This document shows, one piece after another, positions 18,006 through 27,158 of a DNA stretch of 64,000 bases (within the stretch, counting starts at the first letter, position 1; every line of letters starts with the position of its first letter). The notes below the pieces were generated by a model. That model saw only the letters and a program-made list of their open reading frames with translations. It did not search any database and was not told the DNA's origin. The DNA comes from JAJRPT01 sp964465945 (GTDB taxonomy: Bacteria; Bacteroidota; Ignavibacteria; Kapaibacteriales; UBA2268), in contig CAYXMM010000010.1 in NCBI GenBank assembly GCA_964465945.1, positions 50,689 through 114,688 of the forward strand, read 5' to 3'. A program made the position numbers and the translations under genes.

Positions 18006-19918
18006 TGGATAAAATTAATTTATTAGAATATAATTTGGTGAGGGCGGTTGCGGTTACTCCTGGGTTAGAAGTTGCTAATCCAAGTTTTAACTCAGATGAA
18101 ATAATTAAAATTTTAAATGATAAAAGTGTTAATAATTCTAACTTTATTTTATTTCCTGAGCTATCAATTTCATCGTACACTTGCGGTGATTTATTTTTAG
18201 ATGGGTTTTTCCTAAATACTTGTTTATCAAATCTTAAAAAGGTAATTGATGGAAGCAAATCAATTAATTCGGTTATAATTGTTGGTTGCCCTTTAATTAG
18301 AGATTCAATTTTATATAATTGTGCTGTTGTAGTTCAAAGTGGAAAGATTTTAGGAGTTATACCTAAGTCATTTCTTTGTAATTATTCTGAATTTTACGAA
18401 GATAGGTGGTTCAGTTCTGGAATGAATATAAAGAATAAAACTATTAGATTGTTTAATAAAGAAGTTCCATTTGGAGTTGATTTAATTTTTGAAAGTTTTA
18501 AAACAAAATTTGCTGTTGAAATTTGTGAAGATTTATGGGCGTTCAAACAGCCAAGCATTGATTATGCTTTGAATGGTGCTGAAATTATTTTTAACTTGTC
18601 TGCAAGTAACGAAGTTTTAGGTAAAAAAGAATATAGAAGCGAGTTAGTAAAAAATCAATCAGCGAGATTAATTTGCGCTTATGTATATGCATCTTCAGGA
18701 GCGTGCGAAAGTAGCACTGACTTAGTTTTTTCAGGGCATAATATTATTGCTTTAAATGGTAAAATATTAAAAGAATCTGAAAGATTTGATTTCAATTCTA
18801 ACTATATAATTTCTGATATTGATTTAGATGTGATTAAAGCAGAAAGGTTAAGAAATAAGTCTTTTGCGAATGCTGATAGAATAGAAATGAGAAAGGTTGA
18901 GTTTGAAATAAAATCAATTTTAAGTGATGAAGTATCTTTTGAAATTGAAAAACATCCATTTATACCTAAAACTGAGCATAGAAATAGTGTTTGCCATGAG
19001 ATAATAAATATTCAATCAACAGGGTTAGCTAAAAGAATTAAATACATTGGATGCAAAAATGTAGTGCTGGGCTTGTCAGGCGGATTAGACTCTACTCTTG
19101 CATTATTAGTTTGTGTTAAAGCTTTTGAAAAATTAAATTTAGATAAAAAAGGGATTTTATCTGTTATAATACCTGGTCCAGGTTCTTCAAAAAGAACTCA
19201 GAAAAATGCACTTGATTTAGCTAAATCAATGGGAGTAATGTATAAGGTAATTGATATAAATAAAGCAGTTAGTATTCATCTTGATATGATAGAGCACAGC
19301 AGAGTTTTTGATATAACTTTTGAAAATGCGCAGGCCAGAAAGAGAACTCAAATATTAATGGATTTAGCAAATAGTTATAATGGGATTGTTGTTGGAACAG
19401 GGGATTTGTCGGAGCTTGCTTTGGGGTGGTGCACTTTTAATGGAGACCAGATGTCAATGTATGGAGTTAATGCTGGTGTTCCTAAAACACTCATTAGATA
19501 TTTGATTGAGTATGAGAGGGATTTATGCACTAATGAAGAGTTAGTGAATGTGTTAAATGATATTTTAGAAACTCCTATTAGCCCAGAACTTATACCGATG
19601 ACAGAGGGAATGCAAGAAACAGAAATTCAAATTGGAAAATATGAAATCCATGACTTTTTCTTATTTTATTTTATGAAATATAAATTTTCTCCAAAAAAAT
19701 TATATTTATTTGCTAAATTTGCATTTAATAAAAATTATGAAGATAAATTCATTAATAATTGTTTAGAGGTTTTTATAAGAAGATTTTTTACTAATCAATT
19801 CAAAAGAAGTTCTCTACCAGATGGTCCAAAAGTTGGTTCGATAAACTTATCTCCACGCGGAGATTGGCGAATGCCTTCAGACGCTTCTTTTAACGAATGG
19901 ATAAAAAATATTCAATAA
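18005..19918 (+). CDS. nadE: Glutamine-dependent NAD+ synthetase
   Basis: 637 residues with two domains. The N-terminal nitrilase-type glutaminase domain (about 1-290) has the Glu-Lys-Cys triad visible as FPELSISSY (Glu), IPKSFLCNYSEFYE (Lys) and EICEDLW (Cys). The C-terminal amidoligase domain has the P-loop LGLSGGLDST and later VGTGDLSELALGW. It makes NAD+ from deamido-NAD+, glutamine and ATP, with ammonia channelled between domains. It is second in a tight same-strand run: it overlaps recG by 1 bp and precedes the response regulator gene by 17 bp. Confidence 0.95.
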   Translation: MDKINLLEYNLVRAVAVTPGLEVANPSFNSDEIIKILNDKSVNNSNFILFPELSISSYTCGDLFLDGFFLNTCLSNLKKVIDGSKSINSVIIVGCPLIRDSILYNCAVVVQSGKILGVIPKSFLCNYSEFYEDRWFSSGMNIKNKTIRLFNKEVPFGVDLIFESFKTKFAVEICEDLWAFKQPSIDYALNGAEIIFNLSASNEVLGKKEYRSELVKNQSARLICAYVYASSGACESSTDLVFSGHNIIALNGKILKESERFDFNSNYIISDIDLDVIKAERLRNKSFANADRIEMRKVEFEIKSILSDEVSFEIEKHPFIPKTEHRNSVCHEIINIQSTGLAKRIKYIGCKNVVLGLSGGLDSTLALLVCVKAFEKLNLDKKGILSVIIPGPGSSKRTQKNALDLAKSMGVMYKVIDINKAVSIHLDMIEHSRVFDITFENAQARKRTQILMDLANSYNGIVVGTGDLSELALGWCTFNGDQMSMYGVNAGVPKTLIRYLIEYERDLCTNEELVNVLNDILETPISPELIPMTEGMQETEIQIGKYEIHDFFLFYFMKYKFSPKKLYLFAKFAFNKNYEDKFINNCLEVFIRRFFTNQFKRSSLPDGPKVGSINLSPRGDWRMPSDASFNEWIKNIQ

Positions 19919-19935
19919 TTATAATTGGGGTATAA

Positions 19936-20595
19936 ATGCAAAGAGATGAAAATAATATTCGATTAGTAATGGCTGATGATCATGAGGTTGTTAGGGTTGG
20001 GTTGAGAAGATTGCTGTCAATGGATAATTCTATCGAAGTTGTAGATGAAGCTGATAATGGAAGGAAAGCGATTGATTTAGTGAATAAGCATAAGCCAGAT
20101 GTTGTGCTTTTGGATATTATGATGCCCTCTATGACTGGAATTGAAGCCACTAAAGAGATTAAAGCAGTTTTTGATTGTTATGTAGTTATGCTTACTGCGT
20201 TTGAAGATGCACTCCATTTAGAAAAAGCGCTTGCCGCAGAGGCAGACGGCTACTTATCAAAAGATATTGGTGCAAAAGACCTTATTGAAGCAATAAAACA
20301 AGTTAACAAAGGGGAGAGAGTTTTTAGCAAATCAATAATAAAGATTATGCAGAAGAAATATATCCCAGAAGAAGAAAATACTTCTGAGCCGATTTTAATT
20401 TCTAAGCGAGAACAAGAAGTTTTAAACTTGGTTGCTGCTGGAAAGACATCTCAACAAATTGCTGATACTTTATTTTTATCTGTAAGAACTGTTGAATCTC
20501 ATAGATATAATATTATGCAAAAGCTTGATATTAGCAACACAGCTCAGCTTGTAAGATATGCTGTTATGAACCCTGAAGTTCTTAAACAAAATTAA
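19936..20595 (+). CDS. NarL/FixJ-type response regulator
   Basis: 219 residues. The receiver domain (about 8-125) has acidic residues Asp14-Asp15, phospho-acceptor Asp60 in VVLLDIMMPSMTG and a Lys in LSKDIG. The LuxR-type HTH (about 150-215) contains ISKREQEVLNLVAAGKTSQQ and RTVESHRYNIMQKLDI. No histidine kinase is adjacent, so it is an orphan in this locus. It sits 17 bp after nadE and 9 bp before the MBOAT gene, so it may be co-transcribed with them; regulation of polysaccharide acetylation is only a positional guess. Confidence 0.92.
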   Translation: MQRDENNIRLVMADDHEVVRVGLRRLLSMDNSIEVVDEADNGRKAIDLVNKHKPDVVLLDIMMPSMTGIEATKEIKAVFDCYVVMLTAFEDALHLEKALAAEADGYLSKDIGAKDLIEAIKQVNKGERVFSKSIIKIMQKKYIPEEENTSEPILISKREQEVLNLVAAGKTSQQIADTLFLSVRTVESHRYNIMQKLDISNTAQLVRYAVMNPEVLKQN

Positions 20596-20604
20596 TATAA
20601 AGGT

Positions 20605-22050
20605 ATGAGTTTTAATTCTTTTGAATTTCTTATTTTAGTAATAACCTTTTTCTTTCTTTATTGGAAGGTTTTTCAAAAGAGTTTAAGACTACAAAATGTA
20701 TTAGTTCTAGTAGCGAGCTATTATTTCTATGGAAGCTGGGACTGGCGATTTTTATCATTACTACTCCTAAGTACTGTTTTAGATTTCTTTCTTGCTCTTA
20801 AAATTCAAAACGCAAAGAACAAAGAAGTAAAGAGGTTTCTTATAACTTTGAGTATTCTTGTAAATCTTGGAATACTCTTTGTTTTTAAGTATTTCAATTT
20901 TTTTATTGAAAATGCTGCTAATTTATCTGAATTAGTTGGGTTGAATTTCAGTTATTCATCACTTCAAATTATACTTCCAGTTGGAATTAGTTTTTACACT
21001 TTTCAAACATTAAGTTATACTATTGATGTATATAAGGGAAATTTAAAGGCAACAGATGATTTCATTGCTTTTGCAAGTTTTGTTAGTTTTTTTCCTCAGC
21101 TTGTGGCGGGACCAATCGAGCGTGCAACTAATTTATTACCTCAATTTGAAAAACAAAGAGTATTTGATTATAATGAAGCGGTTCTTGGTGCAAAACAGAT
21201 GTTATGGGGATTCTTTAAGAAGATTGTAATAGCGGATAATTGTGCAGAACAAGTTAATATTATATTTGGTTCGAACGAGCCATTATCTGGAAGTGCATAT
21301 TTATTAGGGGCTATGCTTTTCTCATTTCAGATATATGGTGATTTTTCTGGATACTCTGATATTGCTATTGGAGTTTCGAGGATATTTGGAATTAAACTTA
21401 TGAATAACTTTCTATACCCGTATTTTTCTCGGGATATAGCAGAGTTTTGGCGAAGGTGGCATATTTCATTATCAACTTGGTTTAGAGACTATCTATATAT
21501 TCCGTTAGGTGGCAATCAAACAAGGAAAATATTAACATTTAGAAATGTGTTAATTGTATTTTTAGTTAGTGCTTTCTGGCATGGAGCAAATTGGACTTTT
21601 ATATTTTGGGGGCTGGCGAATGCTGTTTTCTTTTTACCTTTAATTTTAACCAATAAGAATAGAAAATTTACAAAAGTTGTTGCAGAACATAGTCAATTTC
21701 CAATGTTTAAAGAATTTGTTTCTATGATTGTTACTTTTGTCTTAGTTTCATTGATGTGGGTATTTTTTAGAGCAGAGAATATAGGACAGGCATTTGATAT
21801 TTATTCGAGAATATTTTCAATGTCATTATTTGATAGTCCACATTATGTAGGTATGGGATTTGGTAAGTATTTGTATGTATTTTTAGCATTCTTTATTTTA
21901 ATTGAATGGTATGGTAGGAGGGAGACTTTTGCTATTGAACGCAATATATTTAAAAATGTATATTTTCAAATTGCTTTCTTTTATTTGATTTTTATTTCTA
22001 TTATTATTTATCCGGGAAATGAACAGAGGTTTATTTATTTTCAATTTTAA
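20605..22050 (+). CDS. MBOAT-family O-acyltransferase (AlgI/DltB-like)
   Basis: 481 residues with about eleven hydrophobic segments and the MBOAT signature: FGSNEP... then FSGYSDIAIG, YPYFSRDIAEFWRRWHISLS (His286) and the invariant His326 in FWHGANWTF. Members such as AlgI move acyl groups from the cytoplasm across the inner membrane for O-acetylation of exported polysaccharides. The start ATG 20605 lies 9 bp after the response regulator. The downstream SGNH-type protein (22065..22940) is the expected periplasmic partner. Confidence 0.93.
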   Translation: MSFNSFEFLILVITFFFLYWKVFQKSLRLQNVLVLVASYYFYGSWDWRFLSLLLLSTVLDFFLALKIQNAKNKEVKRFLITLSILVNLGILFVFKYFNFFIENAANLSELVGLNFSYSSLQIILPVGISFYTFQTLSYTIDVYKGNLKATDDFIAFASFVSFFPQLVAGPIERATNLLPQFEKQRVFDYNEAVLGAKQMLWGFFKKIVIADNCAEQVNIIFGSNEPLSGSAYLLGAMLFSFQIYGDFSGYSDIAIGVSRIFGIKLMNNFLYPYFSRDIAEFWRRWHISLSTWFRDYLYIPLGGNQTRKILTFRNVLIVFLVSAFWHGANWTFIFWGLANAVFFLPLILTNKNRKFTKVVAEHSQFPMFKEFVSMIVTFVLVSLMWVFFRAENIGQAFDIYSRIFSMSLFDSPHYVGMGFGKYLYVFLAFFILIEWYGRRETFAIERNIFKNVYFQIAFFYLIFISIIIYPGNEQRFIYFQF

Positions 22051-22064
22051 GAACGAATAAAAGA

Positions 22065-22940
22065 ATGAATAAATTTATTTTAAATATTATTTTGTTTTTT
22101 AGTCCTATATTAATTTTTGTAGTAGTAATTTTAGGTTTTTTTACTTTTGGTAGTGATAAGTTAGAGGCAGTTTTCAAGGTTGATGATAGAATTGAAAATA
22201 TTATTATTGGTGATTCGCATTCTACATTAGCGATGAATGATAGTTTGATTAAGAATACTAAGAGTTTTGCAAATTATAGCGAATCTTATATATTTAATTA
22301 TTATAAGTTGAAAATAATTCATAAGTTAAACCCTAATGTTAAAAATGTGTTACTTAGTGTTGGTTGTCATAATTTTGCGAAGTATTATGATAAATTTACT
22401 TTAAATTCTGACCTTTTAGGTAGGTATTTTGTTTTGTTTCCTTTTAAAGATCAAGTGTGGTTATTAAATCATTCGAATAATAAAATTTCATTGCTAAAGT
22501 ATGCTGTTTATTATGGAGCAATGGATTATTTGGTAAATGATTCAATGTCGTATCAGGGTGGGTACAATAATATTGTGTTGGAAAAGGTTGTTGATTCGAA
22601 TTCGATAGAAAAGCGGATAAATAGGCAATATGGGGATTTAGATTTGAATGATTTTAAATCTGATATGAACATAAAGTATTTTCATAAGATTATTGAATAT
22701 TGTAAAAAAAATAATTTGAATTTAATTTTATTTAAAACTCCGCTATATTCTGGGTATAACAATAAAATTCCAGATGTGATAAAAGACGAATATGCTAAAA
22801 TCACAAAAGGAATGACTATATTACAATATGATTCACTTTTTGAAAGTGATAAAAGATATTTTATGCCCGATGGTGATCATTTAAAAATTATTGGAGCAAA
22901 TAAGTTCAGCAAGTTAGTTGATGATTATTTGAATAATTAA
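22065..22940 (+). CDS. Membrane-anchored SGNH-like acetyltransferase (AlgJ/AlgX-like partner of MBOAT)
   Basis: 291 residues. One N-terminal transmembrane anchor (about 5-27) is followed by a periplasmic SGNH-like domain: Gly49-Asp50-Ser51-His52 (GDSHS, block I, nucleophile Ser51) and a C-terminal Asp269-x-x-His272 in PDGDHLKI, the usual DxxH pair. No wider AlgJ motif is recognised, so the assignment rests on this catalytic triad and on direct linkage to the MBOAT gene (14 bp apart). In such pairs MBOAT supplies the acetyl group and the SGNH protein puts it on the polysaccharide. It overlaps the convergent MATE gene by 4 bp. Confidence 0.75.
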   Translation: MNKFILNIILFFSPILIFVVVILGFFTFGSDKLEAVFKVDDRIENIIIGDSHSTLAMNDSLIKNTKSFANYSESYIFNYYKLKIIHKLNPNVKNVLLSVGCHNFAKYYDKFTLNSDLLGRYFVLFPFKDQVWLLNHSNNKISLLKYAVYYGAMDYLVNDSMSYQGGYNNIVLEKVVDSNSIEKRINRQYGDLDLNDFKSDMNIKYFHKIIEYCKKNNLNLILFKTPLYSGYNNKIPDVIKDEYAKITKGMTILQYDSLFESDKRYFMPDGDHLKIIGANKFSKLVDDYLNN

Positions 22941-24325
22941 ACTACAACTTTCTTCCAATTTCCTTTTCTAAATAAAATCACAGATAATACTACGACGACT
23001 ATACTAACTACAACTGTTGTGACATAGATTCCAACCATACCCATTTCAAACCAAACTGCAAGAATCCAAGATAATGGAATTTGAATAAGCCAATAACCAA
23101 TTAAGTTTAATATAGTTGGTGTGCGAGTATCGCCTGCACCATTAAAAGCTTGACTGACAACCATTCCATAACCAAAGAAGATATAACCGGAGCTAATCCA
23201 AATCAAAGCAATTGTACCCAACTTTATAACTTCAGGGTCAGTTGTGAATAAACCTATGAAGCTATCTGCAAAGAATAAAAATACTATTGTTAGAAATACC
23301 ATAAAATAACTTGTATAGTATGCCGTTTTCCAAACTGCTTGTTCTGAACGTTCGGGTTTATTTGCACCGAGATTTTGCCCTACGAGTGTTGCTGCCGCAT
23401 TTGCGAGACCCATTGCTGGAAGTATTGCAAACATTATTATTCTTAACATAATTGTCCAAGCAGAAATTGAGTTTGTGCCAAATTCTGCAACTATTCTATA
23501 GACGAAAATCCAACTTGCAGAGCTAATGAGATATTGCCCGACTCCACCTTGTGATACTTTAATAAGATTAGTGATAATATTCTTATGTATTTTAAAGTCG
23601 CTACTTCTGATTTGAAGTGTAGATTGTCTATTTGTAAGGTGATAGAATTGATAGATAACTCCTACACCTCTACCGATTGTTGAAGCCCAAGCGGCACCTT
23701 CAATGCCCATTTCAGGAAAGAAAGCCCACCCAAAAATCAAAATAGGATCAAGAATCATATTTAAAATATTGCCCATCCAAAGTGATTTCATTGCTATTGA
23801 AGCATTTCCAGCGCCTCTAAATGCTCCATTTATCATAAATAAAAGCATAATTGTTGAGTTCCCAGCAAGCATAATACGTGTAAAACCGCTTCCTTGCTGG
23901 ATAACTTCCTTACTTGCACCCATTAAAGCTAATAATTCTTCTGAAAATAATATCCCAATAATTGAGATTATAACTGAACAAAATAATGTTATATATATTG
24001 ATTGCACTGTTGCAAGTCCAGCTGCTCGATAGTTCTTTTCGCCTATTCTTCTTGAAACAAGGGCTGTAGTTGCCATTGAGATACCTATTCCAAGAGAAAA
24101 AACAATAAATAGTAGGGACTCAGTAAGTCCAACTGCTGCTACTGCATTTGTGCTAATTTTACCAACGAAATACATATCGACGACAGAAAAGAGGGATTCC
24201 ATTAGCATTTCTCCAATCATTGGAATTGCTAAAAGAAAAATTGCTTTATTGATTGAACCGCTTGTATATTCTTTCTCTTGACTATTGAGAGACTCTGCGA
24301 AGAGTTTAAAAAAATTCTTAATCAT
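22937..24325 (-). CDS. MATE-family multidrug efflux transporter
   Basis: 462 residues, twelve predicted membrane helices in two homologous halves. MATE features include IFLLAIPMIGEMLMESLFSVVDMYFVGKI near the N-terminus, ALVSRRIGEKN, GAFRGAGNASIAM, the second-half LANAAATLVGQNLGANKPERSEQAVWK and the end FNGAGDTRTPTILN. These cation-coupled antiporters export organic cations or drugs through the inner membrane. The N-terminal cytoplasmic leader (about 25 residues) is usual for this subgroup. A second MATE gene lies at 32728..34065. Confidence 0.93.
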   Translation of the reverse strand: MIKNFFKLFAESLNSQEKEYTSGSINKAIFLLAIPMIGEMLMESLFSVVDMYFVGKISTNAVAAVGLTESLLFIVFSLGIGISMATTALVSRRIGEKNYRAAGLATVQSIYITLFCSVIISIIGILFSEELLALMGASKEVIQQGSGFTRIMLAGNSTIMLLFMINGAFRGAGNASIAMKSLWMGNILNMILDPILIFGWAFFPEMGIEGAAWASTIGRGVGVIYQFYHLTNRQSTLQIRSSDFKIHKNIITNLIKVSQGGVGQYLISSASWIFVYRIVAEFGTNSISAWTIMLRIIMFAILPAMGLANAAATLVGQNLGANKPERSEQAVWKTAYYTSYFMVFLTIVFLFFADSFIGLFTTDPEVIKLGTIALIWISSGYIFFGYGMVVSQAFNGAGDTRTPTILNLIGYWLIQIPLSWILAVWFEMGMVGIYVTTVVVSIVVVVLSVILFRKGNWKKVVV

Positions 24326-24748
24326 TATATTTTATTAAAATTTAGAAAGCAAAAATAAAAAAAAGTTACAAAATAAAACTATTATTTTTTCGATTATACA
24401 TTTGTGAGTAAGAAAAAAAAAATGAAAAAAAATTAAGAATAACAATAATTTCAGTAGTTATACTGAATTATTAATTGTGAAAAGATATTAATTTTGTAAA
24501 TAGAAAAGAGTGTGATAAATAAAAATACCCACCGCATTTTGCAGCAAAAAGAATTGGCACATATTTTGATTTACAATGAGAAGAAAAATAGTGTAAATTT
24601 TAAAGATTTAAGTTGTAGACTTAAAAAATCCGTGTATTTACTTAAAAGAATTTAGTATAATTCTTTTGAATTTTGTATCGGATGAAAAAACAAAAACTTT
24701 AGTATGACAAAAATAAAAATTTATAAATTAATTTTGGAGGTTGTAGAA
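24326..24748 (+). other. Long leader of the surface operon with serial hairpins
   Basis: No gene. It holds inverted repeats TTTAAGT/ACTTAAA (24607..24613 and 24619..24625) and AAAAGAATT/AATTCTTTT (24644..24652 and 24659..24667), with a looser one around 24441..24474. The SD TGGAGG (24735..24740) belongs to the next gene. The promoter is probably in the first half; the hairpins may stabilise the mRNA (inference). Confidence 0.5.
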
Positions 24749-27100
24749 ATGAAATTCTACATAGCAATAGTGACAATGGTAATGTTTGCCATCTCATTGA
24801 AAAGTCAGACGTTTACGATGACAGGTGCATCGTCGACATTTGTGAATAATGGTAAATTTACTTTTGTAACAGATGGTGGTCAGTTTCAAACTGACACGGA
24901 TTCTGACGGCAATATTGCCAATTCCGGTACAATTACTTTCGCAGGAGCAAGACCTGATGGTATTTATTTTTCAAATACTACAGGTACTGCTGATGCTGGT
25001 TCTGCTGGATACACTGACCCAGTAAGGTTATCTGGTTGGATTTATTTTTCAAACACCATCGGCTCAGGTACTCAAACTGTACAAAGTAGATACTATACAA
25101 GCTTGGGTGTTTCGGGTGGTGCAACTAAAGCCTATGTTTCAAATGGTGCGTTAGTTCCTACTTATGTATCTGGAACATATAATGTTGTATCTGGTAGTGG
25201 TTCGAGAAACTACGACGGAAACTCAACTACGTTTATATATGATGGTGCAACTGCACAAAATGTTTTTGCTGAAAATATGGCTGGAACAAGCGGAAGATAT
25301 TATAATTTATATTTCCGTGGTGCAGGGACTAAAAGTGTTTTAAATGGAACATTAGTTCAAGTTCAAAATGAGGTTAGAAGTGAAGCATCAAACTCAGGTG
25401 GTGTAACTGTTAACGGTAATATGTGGGCTGAGAATAACTTCGTTGTTGAATCTGGCGCAGGTCAATTCTTAGTTGATGGTGCAACTGGTGCTGCATCTTT
25501 AACTTTTGGTTCTGGAACTGCGACTATAGATGGCGATTTATTTTTTGATGAATCTGGTGGTGTTGGTGTTGGAGAAGCAACTGCATATACTGACGGTGGC
25601 GGAGTTGTGAATGTAAATTCAACTGGTTCATTAAATATGACATCTGGAACATTTTATGTTGCTGATGGTCCTTTAAATCTCAATGCTTCTGGTAGTATGA
25701 CATTAGCACCAACTGGATATTTAGATGTAGCGAACTCTCAGACATTCTATGTTGCGGGTGATTTGAATAATCAAATTGCAGCGAATGGAACTAATGCAAG
25801 AAATAATACAATTTATGCAGATGACTCTTGGGCAATTTTTGAAAATGTAAACTTACACGAATCTGACGAACAATATCCTTATGGTAACTTAGAAGCAAGA
25901 GGTTCTTCAGGGACAATTTCTATTGGTGATGGTGCTTCTGATAAAGTATTTTTATCAAATAATTTATTAGTTACAGGAAATAATTTGAATTTATTACCTT
26001 ATAGTTCAACTTTAACAATGTTAGACCAAACAGCAACACCAACTTATGGTACATCAACTATTACTGAGGTTGTTGGTAGAATGGCTCGTAGAACTAATGG
26101 AACATCAAATACATTAACATTTAATAACGCTCAAATGTTAGTTAATATCTCTGCTGGTTCTGGTTCAGTTTCTGAAATTACATTAGATTCAAGACCAGGC
26201 AATCAAAACTCAGCTTATGATGCAGCAAGAGACGTTCAAAGAACAGTTGATTTATACTACCAAGCAACTGATAACTTCGTAGCACAAATGAGATATTCTT
26301 ATTTGAGCGATGAAGCGCCAAGTTCAACTATTAATGAACAAGATTTGAGATTTAGAGAAGACTTAGGCGGTGGAACAACTGAGAAAGTTTCTACTGGTAA
26401 TGCTCTTACAAGGGATGCATCTGCATCACCAGGTCTTAGATGGGTTCAATTAGATGGTATCAGAAGAACTGGAGACGGTACTGGCTTAACAGAACTTGCC
26501 GAAGTTGGAAATCCTGGAACACTATTCCTTAGAGGAGGTCCAACAACTTATATCTCTATTAATAGCGGTAGATGGTCTAACCCTAATACTTGGGACGAAG
26601 GTGAACAACCGGGTTATAGAGATGAAGCAGTTGTAAGGCATACGGTTCATATTGGATATCAAAGAACGATAGATGGTTCTTCTACAATTAGCGAGGACAC
26701 TAAATTAGCGTCTCAAAGAGCGGGTAATACAACTGCTGATGGTATTGCCTCAAGAATTTTGATTGACGATGCTTATGGCGATTTATCTGGAACTCCATCT
26801 GAAAAAGCCACATTGCTAACAGGTAACAATACAACAGTAAAATTATATTATGATACTGACCCAGGCGCTGTTGCTCGAAGTGGATATTTAGATATTAATC
26901 CAAGACATGGTACTGAGTCTGCAGATTTGACTAATAACGGTAATACCGAAGGTACAACTGTTACAGATGGTGGTTCTGAATTTAATAAAGGTTTTGTAAT
27001 CTTTGCTGGTTCAACATTTATCATCTACAATGGTACGATGAATAATAATACATTGCAAGTAGATGAGAATGCTAACTTTAATCTAATTGCTAATCCGTAA
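24749..27100 (+). CDS. Gly/Ser/Thr/Asn-rich secreted surface protein
   Basis: I start at ATG 24749 rather than 24704: TGGAGG lies 8 nt upstream and the product then begins with a signal peptide (MKFYIAIVTMVMFAISLKSQ). The product is 783 residues. The mature protein is rich in Gly, Ser, Thr, Asn and Ala with many short beta-strand-like segments (NSGTITFAG, DGGGVVNVNSTGSLNM, SGTFYVADGPLNLNASGSM), like repetitive beta-helix surface layers or adhesins. It contains a SGRWSNPNTWDEG motif seen in Bacteroidota surface proteins (residues about 608-620). It ends NFNLIANP with no T9SS tail. A terminator directly after it suggests it is made in larger amounts than the downstream genes. Function not known. 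Confidence 0.75.
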   Translation: MKFYIAIVTMVMFAISLKSQTFTMTGASSTFVNNGKFTFVTDGGQFQTDTDSDGNIANSGTITFAGARPDGIYFSNTTGTADAGSAGYTDPVRLSGWIYFSNTIGSGTQTVQSRYYTSLGVSGGATKAYVSNGALVPTYVSGTYNVVSGSGSRNYDGNSTTFIYDGATAQNVFAENMAGTSGRYYNLYFRGAGTKSVLNGTLVQVQNEVRSEASNSGGVTVNGNMWAENNFVVESGAGQFLVDGATGAASLTFGSGTATIDGDLFFDESGGVGVGEATAYTDGGGVVNVNSTGSLNMTSGTFYVADGPLNLNASGSMTLAPTGYLDVANSQTFYVAGDLNNQIAANGTNARNNTIYADDSWAIFENVNLHESDEQYPYGNLEARGSSGTISIGDGASDKVFLSNNLLVTGNNLNLLPYSSTLTMLDQTATPTYGTSTITEVVGRMARRTNGTSNTLTFNNAQMLVNISAGSGSVSEITLDSRPGNQNSAYDAARDVQRTVDLYYQATDNFVAQMRYSYLSDEAPSSTINEQDLRFREDLGGGTTEKVSTGNALTRDASASPGLRWVQLDGIRRTGDGTGLTELAEVGNPGTLFLRGGPTTYISINSGRWSNPNTWDEGEQPGYRDEAVVRHTVHIGYQRTIDGSSTISEDTKLASQRAGNTTADGIASRILIDDAYGDLSGTPSEKATLLTGNNTTVKLYYDTDPGAVARSGYLDINPRHGTESADLTNNGNTEGTTVTDGGSEFNKGFVIFAGSTFIIYNGTMNNNTLQVDENANFNLIANP

Positions 27101-27114
27101 TTAATTTAATAATC

Positions 27115-27148
27115 AGAGAGTGGATTTAAAATTCCACTCTCTCTTTTT
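27115..27148 (+). terminator. Intrinsic terminator/attenuator inside surface operon
   Basis: AGAGAGTGGA (27115..27124) pairs with TCCACTCTCT (27133..27142), 8-nt loop, then T residues 27144..27148. It lies 14 bp after the stop of the first surface gene and before the start of the next, so it should lower expression of the following three genes. Confidence 0.85.
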
Positions 27149-27158
27149 AAAAAAAGAA

